Below are positions 61,111 to 64,000 of a stretch of 64,000 nt of DNA, piece after piece (position 1 is the stretch's first letter; every line of letters starts with the position of its first letter). The stretch covers positions 1,178,001-1,242,000 of the forward strand of contig OX465598.1 in NCBI GenBank assembly GCA_950022295.1, in the 5' to 3' direction. The notes below the pieces were generated by a model. It searched no databases. It was not told the DNA's origin and was given only the letters and a program-made list of their open reading frames with translations. Position numbers and translations under genes: made by a program. This stretch comes from Bromus sterilis (taxonomy: Eukaryota > Streptophyta > Magnoliopsida > Poales > Poaceae).

Positions 61111-62265
61111 ATTAATCACCTTTTTGGGTCCCCGGAGTGATTTCCACCATTGACAAACCCTAGGTTGCATTTACGTGACGGTCATCAACCCTCGCACTTT
61201 TGGCCGATTCTGGCCTGTTTCATGGGCTAGTAATCACAGTTACATGGGCTATTAATCACCGTTTTGGGTCCCCGGAGTGATTTCCACCATTGATGAACCC
61301 AGGGTGCATTTACGTGACGGTTATCAACACTCGCACTTTTGGCCGATTCTGGCCTGTTTCATGGGCTATTAATCACAGTTAGATGGGCAATTAATCACCG
61401 TTTTGGGTCCCCGGAGTGATTTCCACCATTGACGAACCCCAGGGTGCATCTACGTGACGGTCATCAACCCTCGCACTTTTGGCCGATTCTGGCCTGTTTC
61501 ATGGGCTATTAATCACAGTTACATGGGCAATTAATCACCGTTTTGGGTCCCCGGAGTGATTTCCACCATTGACGAACCCAGGGTGCATTTACGTGACGGT
61601 TATCAACACTCGCAGTCTTGGCCGATTCTGGCCATTTTCATGGGTTATTAATCACAGTTATATGGGCTATTAATCACCGTTTTGGGTCCCCGGAGTGATT
61701 TCCACCACTAATGAACCCTAGGGTGCATTTACGTGACGGTCATCAACCCTCGCACTTTTGGCCGATTCTGGCCTGTTTCATGGGCTATTAATCACAGTTA
61801 TATGGGCTATTCATCACCGTTTTGGGTCCCCGGAGTGATTTCCACCATTGACGAACCCCAGGGTGCATTTACGAGACGGTCATCAACCCTCGCACTTTTG
61901 GCCGATTCTGGCCATTTTCATGGGTTATTAATAACAGTTATATGGGCTATTAATCACCGTTTTGGGTCCCCGGAGTGATTTCCACCATTGACGAACCCTA
62001 GGGTGCATTTACGTGACGGTCATCAACCCTCGCACTTTTGGCCGATTCTGGCCTGTTTCATGGGCTATTAATCACAGTTATATGGGCTATTCATCACCGT
62101 TTTGGGTCCCCGGAGTGATTTCCACCATTGACGAACCCCAGGGTGCATTTACGTGACGGTCATCAACCCTCGCACTTTTGGCCGATTCTGGCCATTTTCA
62201 TGGGTTATTAATAACAGTTATATGGGCTATTAATCACCGTTTTGGGTCCCCGGAGTGATTTCCAC
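61111..62265 (+). repeat. Region 19: fragment of the 979-bp HOR and a two-monomer repeat
   Basis: GTTAGATGGGC near 61,380, GCAGTCTTGGCC near 61,612 and CCACTAATG near 61,706 reproduce in order part of the unit at 32.35-34.31 kb. The dimer (CTATTCATC monomer plus CCATTTTCATGGGTTATT monomer) then repeats with a period of about 280 bp between roughly 61.7 and 62.3 kb. ACGAGACGG near 61,871 is a private change. The 81-codon plus-strand frame here arises from the dimer and is not a gene. Confidence 0.75.
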
Positions 62266-64000
62266 CATTGACGAACCCTAGGGTGCATTTACGTGACGGT
62301 CATCAACCCTCGCACTTTTGGCCGATTCTGGCCTGTTTCATGGGCTATTAATCACAGTTACATGGGCAATTAATCACCGTTTTGGGTCCCCGGAGTGATT
62401 TCCACCATTGACGAACCCTAGGGTGCATTTACGTGACGGTCATCAACCCTCGCACTTTGGCCGATTCTGGCCTGTTTCATGGGCTATTAATCACAGTTAC
62501 ATGGGCAATTAATCACCGTTTTGGGTCCCCGGAGTGATTTCCACCATTGACGAACCCTAGGGTGCATTTACGTGACGGTCATCAACCCTCGCACTTTGGC
62601 CGATTCTGGCCTGTTTCATGGGCTACTAATCACAGTTACATGGGCTATTAATCACCGTTTTGGGTCCCCGGAGTGATTTCCACCATTGACGAACCCCAGG
62701 GTGCATTTACGTGACGGTCATCAACCCTCGCACTTTTGGCCGATTCTGGCCTGTTTCATGGGCTATTAATCACAGTTATATGGGCTATTCATCACCGTTT
62801 TGGGTCCCCGGAGTGATTTCCACCATTGACGAACCCCAGGGTGCATTTACGTGACGGTCATCAACCCTCGCACTTTTGGCCAATTCTGGCCTGTTTCATG
62901 CGCTATTAATCACAGTTATATGGGCTATTCATCACCGTTTTGGGTCCCCGGAGTGATTTCCACCATTGACAAACCCCAGGGTGCATTTACGTGACGGTCA
63001 TCAACCCTCGCACTTTTGGCCGATTCTGGCCTGTTTCATGGGCTATTAATCACAGTTACATGGGCAATTAATCACCGTTTTGGGTCCCCGGAGTGATTTC
63101 CACCATTGACGAACCCAGGGTGCATTTACGTGACGGTCATCAACCCTCGCACTTTTGGCCGATTCTGGCCTGTTTCATGGGCTATTAATCAGAGTTACAT
63201 GGGCAATTAATCACCGTTTTGGGTCCCCGGAGTGATTTCCACCATTGACGAACCCTAGGGTGCACTTACGTGACGGTCATCAACCCTCGCACTTTTGGCC
63301 GATTCTGGCCTGTTTCATGGGCTACTAATCACAGTTACATGGGCTATTAATCACCGTTTTGGGTCCCCGGAGTGATTTCCACCATTGATGAACCCAGGGT
63401 GCATTTACGTGACGGTTATCAACCCTCGCACTTGTTGCCGATTCTGGCCATTTTCATGGGTTATTAATAACAGTTATATGGGCTATTAATCACCTTTTTG
63501 GGTCCCCGGAGTGATTTCCACCATTGACAAACCCTAGGGTGCATTTACGTGACGGTCATCAACCCTCGCACTTTTGGCCGATTCTGGCCTGTTTCATGGG
63601 CTACTAATCACAGTTACATGGGCTATTAATCACCGTTTTGGGTCCCCGGAGTGATTTCCACCATTGATGAACCCAGGGTGCATTTACGTGACGGTTATCA
63701 ACCCTCGCACTTGTTGCCGATTCTGGCCATTTTCATGGGTTATTAATAACAGTTATATGGGCTATTAATCACAGTTTTGGGTCCCCGGAGTGATTTACAC
63801 CACTGACGAACCCTAGGGTGCATTTACGTGACGGTCATCAACCCTCGCACTTTTGGCCGATTCTGGCCTGTTTCATAGGCTATTAATCACAGTTATATGG
63901 GCTATTAATCACCGTTTTGGGTCCCCGGAGTGATTTCCACCATTGACGAACCCCAGGGTGCATTTACGTGACGGTCATCAACCCTCGCACTTTTGGCCGA
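62266..64000 (+). repeat. Region 20: near-consensus monomers, array continues past the end
   Basis: Adjacent monomers near 62,451 and 62,590 share a lost T (CGCACTTTGGCC), 139 bp apart, a single-monomer duplication. GTGCACTTACGTG at about 63,263 and the following GATGAACCC, CTTGTTGCC, CACCTTTTTGGG, CACAGTTTTGGG and GATTTACACC monomers match 54.58-55.14 kb and 57.09-57.65 kb (GATTTAC at 63,792 is 8,797 and 6,284 bp from its partners). The last base falls mid-monomer after TTTTGGCCGA. Confidence 0.8.

Larger units (their letters stand above)
1..64000 (+). repeat. Satellite DNA array, 139-140 bp monomer, about 458 copies
   Basis: From first to last base the window is a head-to-tail array of one 139-140 bp monomer. 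The landmarks CATTGACGAACC, TTACGTGACGG, TTTTGGCCGATTCTGG, two copies of GGGCTATTAATCAC and CCGGAGTGATTTCCAC recur in the same order in every monomer read. All copies are in the same orientation and no foreign insertion was seen. The first monomer differs from the commonest sequence at about 10 of 140 positions, while copies related by HOR amplification are nearly identical. About seven CpGs per monomer are retained. Arrays of this length and purity are typical of eukaryotic centromeric or pericentromeric heterochromatin; that location is inferred. The family is not recognised, so no species is proposed. Both array ends lie outside the window. Confidence 0.98.

Noticed and set aside
61733..61978. 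81-codon plus-strand frame
   Set aside because: It is produced by a two-monomer local repeat and shows the same repeat-derived residues as the other frames.
1..64000. CRISPR array
   Set aside because: The repeat unit is 140 bp with no unique spacers; the whole unit repeats and varies by substitution, as in satellite DNA.
1..64000. CENP-B box in the monomer
   Set aside because: No stretch on either strand fits the TTCG....A..CGGG pattern; the nearest TTCGCC and CCCGGAG pieces do not line up.
1..64000. TATA-like promoter at GTTATATGGGC
   Set aside because: It is a common variant of GTTACATGGGC within the repeat, present in very many monomers with no downstream gene.
1..64000. rRNA spacer, tRNA or 5S gene cluster as the source of the repeat
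   Set aside because: The monomer has no recognisable Pol III boxes, tRNA cloverleaf or rRNA core sequence.
1..64000. Transposon ends or target-site duplications within the array
   Set aside because: No terminal inverted repeats, long terminal repeats or non-satellite insert were found; all breaks in pattern are whole-monomer or few-base changes.

Overview
The whole 64 kb window is one tandem satellite DNA array. A monomer of 139-140 bp is repeated head to tail about 458 times (64,000 divided by roughly 139.7). Every monomer I followed lies in the same orientation. I found no unique sequence, transposon, RNA gene or believable protein gene. The array runs off both ends: base 1 is the first base of a monomer in the phase used here (CATTGAC), and the window stops about 60 bases into another. 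This points to a eukaryotic nuclear chromosome in centromeric, pericentromeric or other constitutive heterochromatin. I do not recognise the family and cannot name the species or kingdom.

Monomer anatomy (position 1 = C of CATTGAC): an ACCCTAGGGT palindrome at about 10-19, TTACGTGACGGTCATCA at about 24-40 containing the dyad TGAC-G-GTCA, TTTTGGCCGATTCTGG at about 51-66, a 17-bp direct repeat CATGGGCTATTAATCAC at 74-90 and again at 96-112, and TCCCCGGAGTGATTTCCAC at the end. Length alternates between 139 and 140 mainly because the palindrome occurs as CCCTAGGG, CCCCAGGG or the one-base-shorter CCCAGGG.

Above the monomer there is a mosaic of higher-order repeats (HORs), which I traced through shared rare variants at fixed offsets. 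The clearest are: a 21-monomer unit in three tandem copies at 42,286-50,950 (2,795, 2,935 and 2,935 bp, the first lacking exactly one monomer); a 7-monomer 979-bp unit in two copies at 32,353-34,310; a 7-monomer 978-bp unit at about 58,775-61,110; 16- and 18-monomer units at 53,483-58,229; an 8-monomer 1,113-bp unit at about 11,065-13,291; and 4-monomer units at 29.4-30.5 kb and 42.0-42.8 kb. Larger segments recur at a distance: 8.16-13.85 kb with 23.08-28.63 kb, 5.15-9.5 kb with 34.74-39.6 kb, 38.6-42.2 kb with 49.4-53.1 kb, and 17.9-20.4 kb with 22.0-24.5 kb.

Layout: 0-2.8 kb local 7- to 10-mer duplications; 2.8-5.15 kb irregular monomers with many private changes; 5.15-10.3 kb block A type; 10.3-16.7 kb block B type (with a 4-bp-deleted monomer); 16.7-30.5 kb alternating blocks C, A and B; 30.5-34.7 kb 7-mer HOR; 34.7-42.3 kb block A then C; 42.3-50.95 kb the 21-mer HOR; 50.95-58.2 kb copies of earlier segments and the 16/18-mer HOR; 58.2-64 kb 7-mer HOR and short local duplications. 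There is no gene network. What the window records is repeated unequal exchange and segmental amplification within one repeat family.
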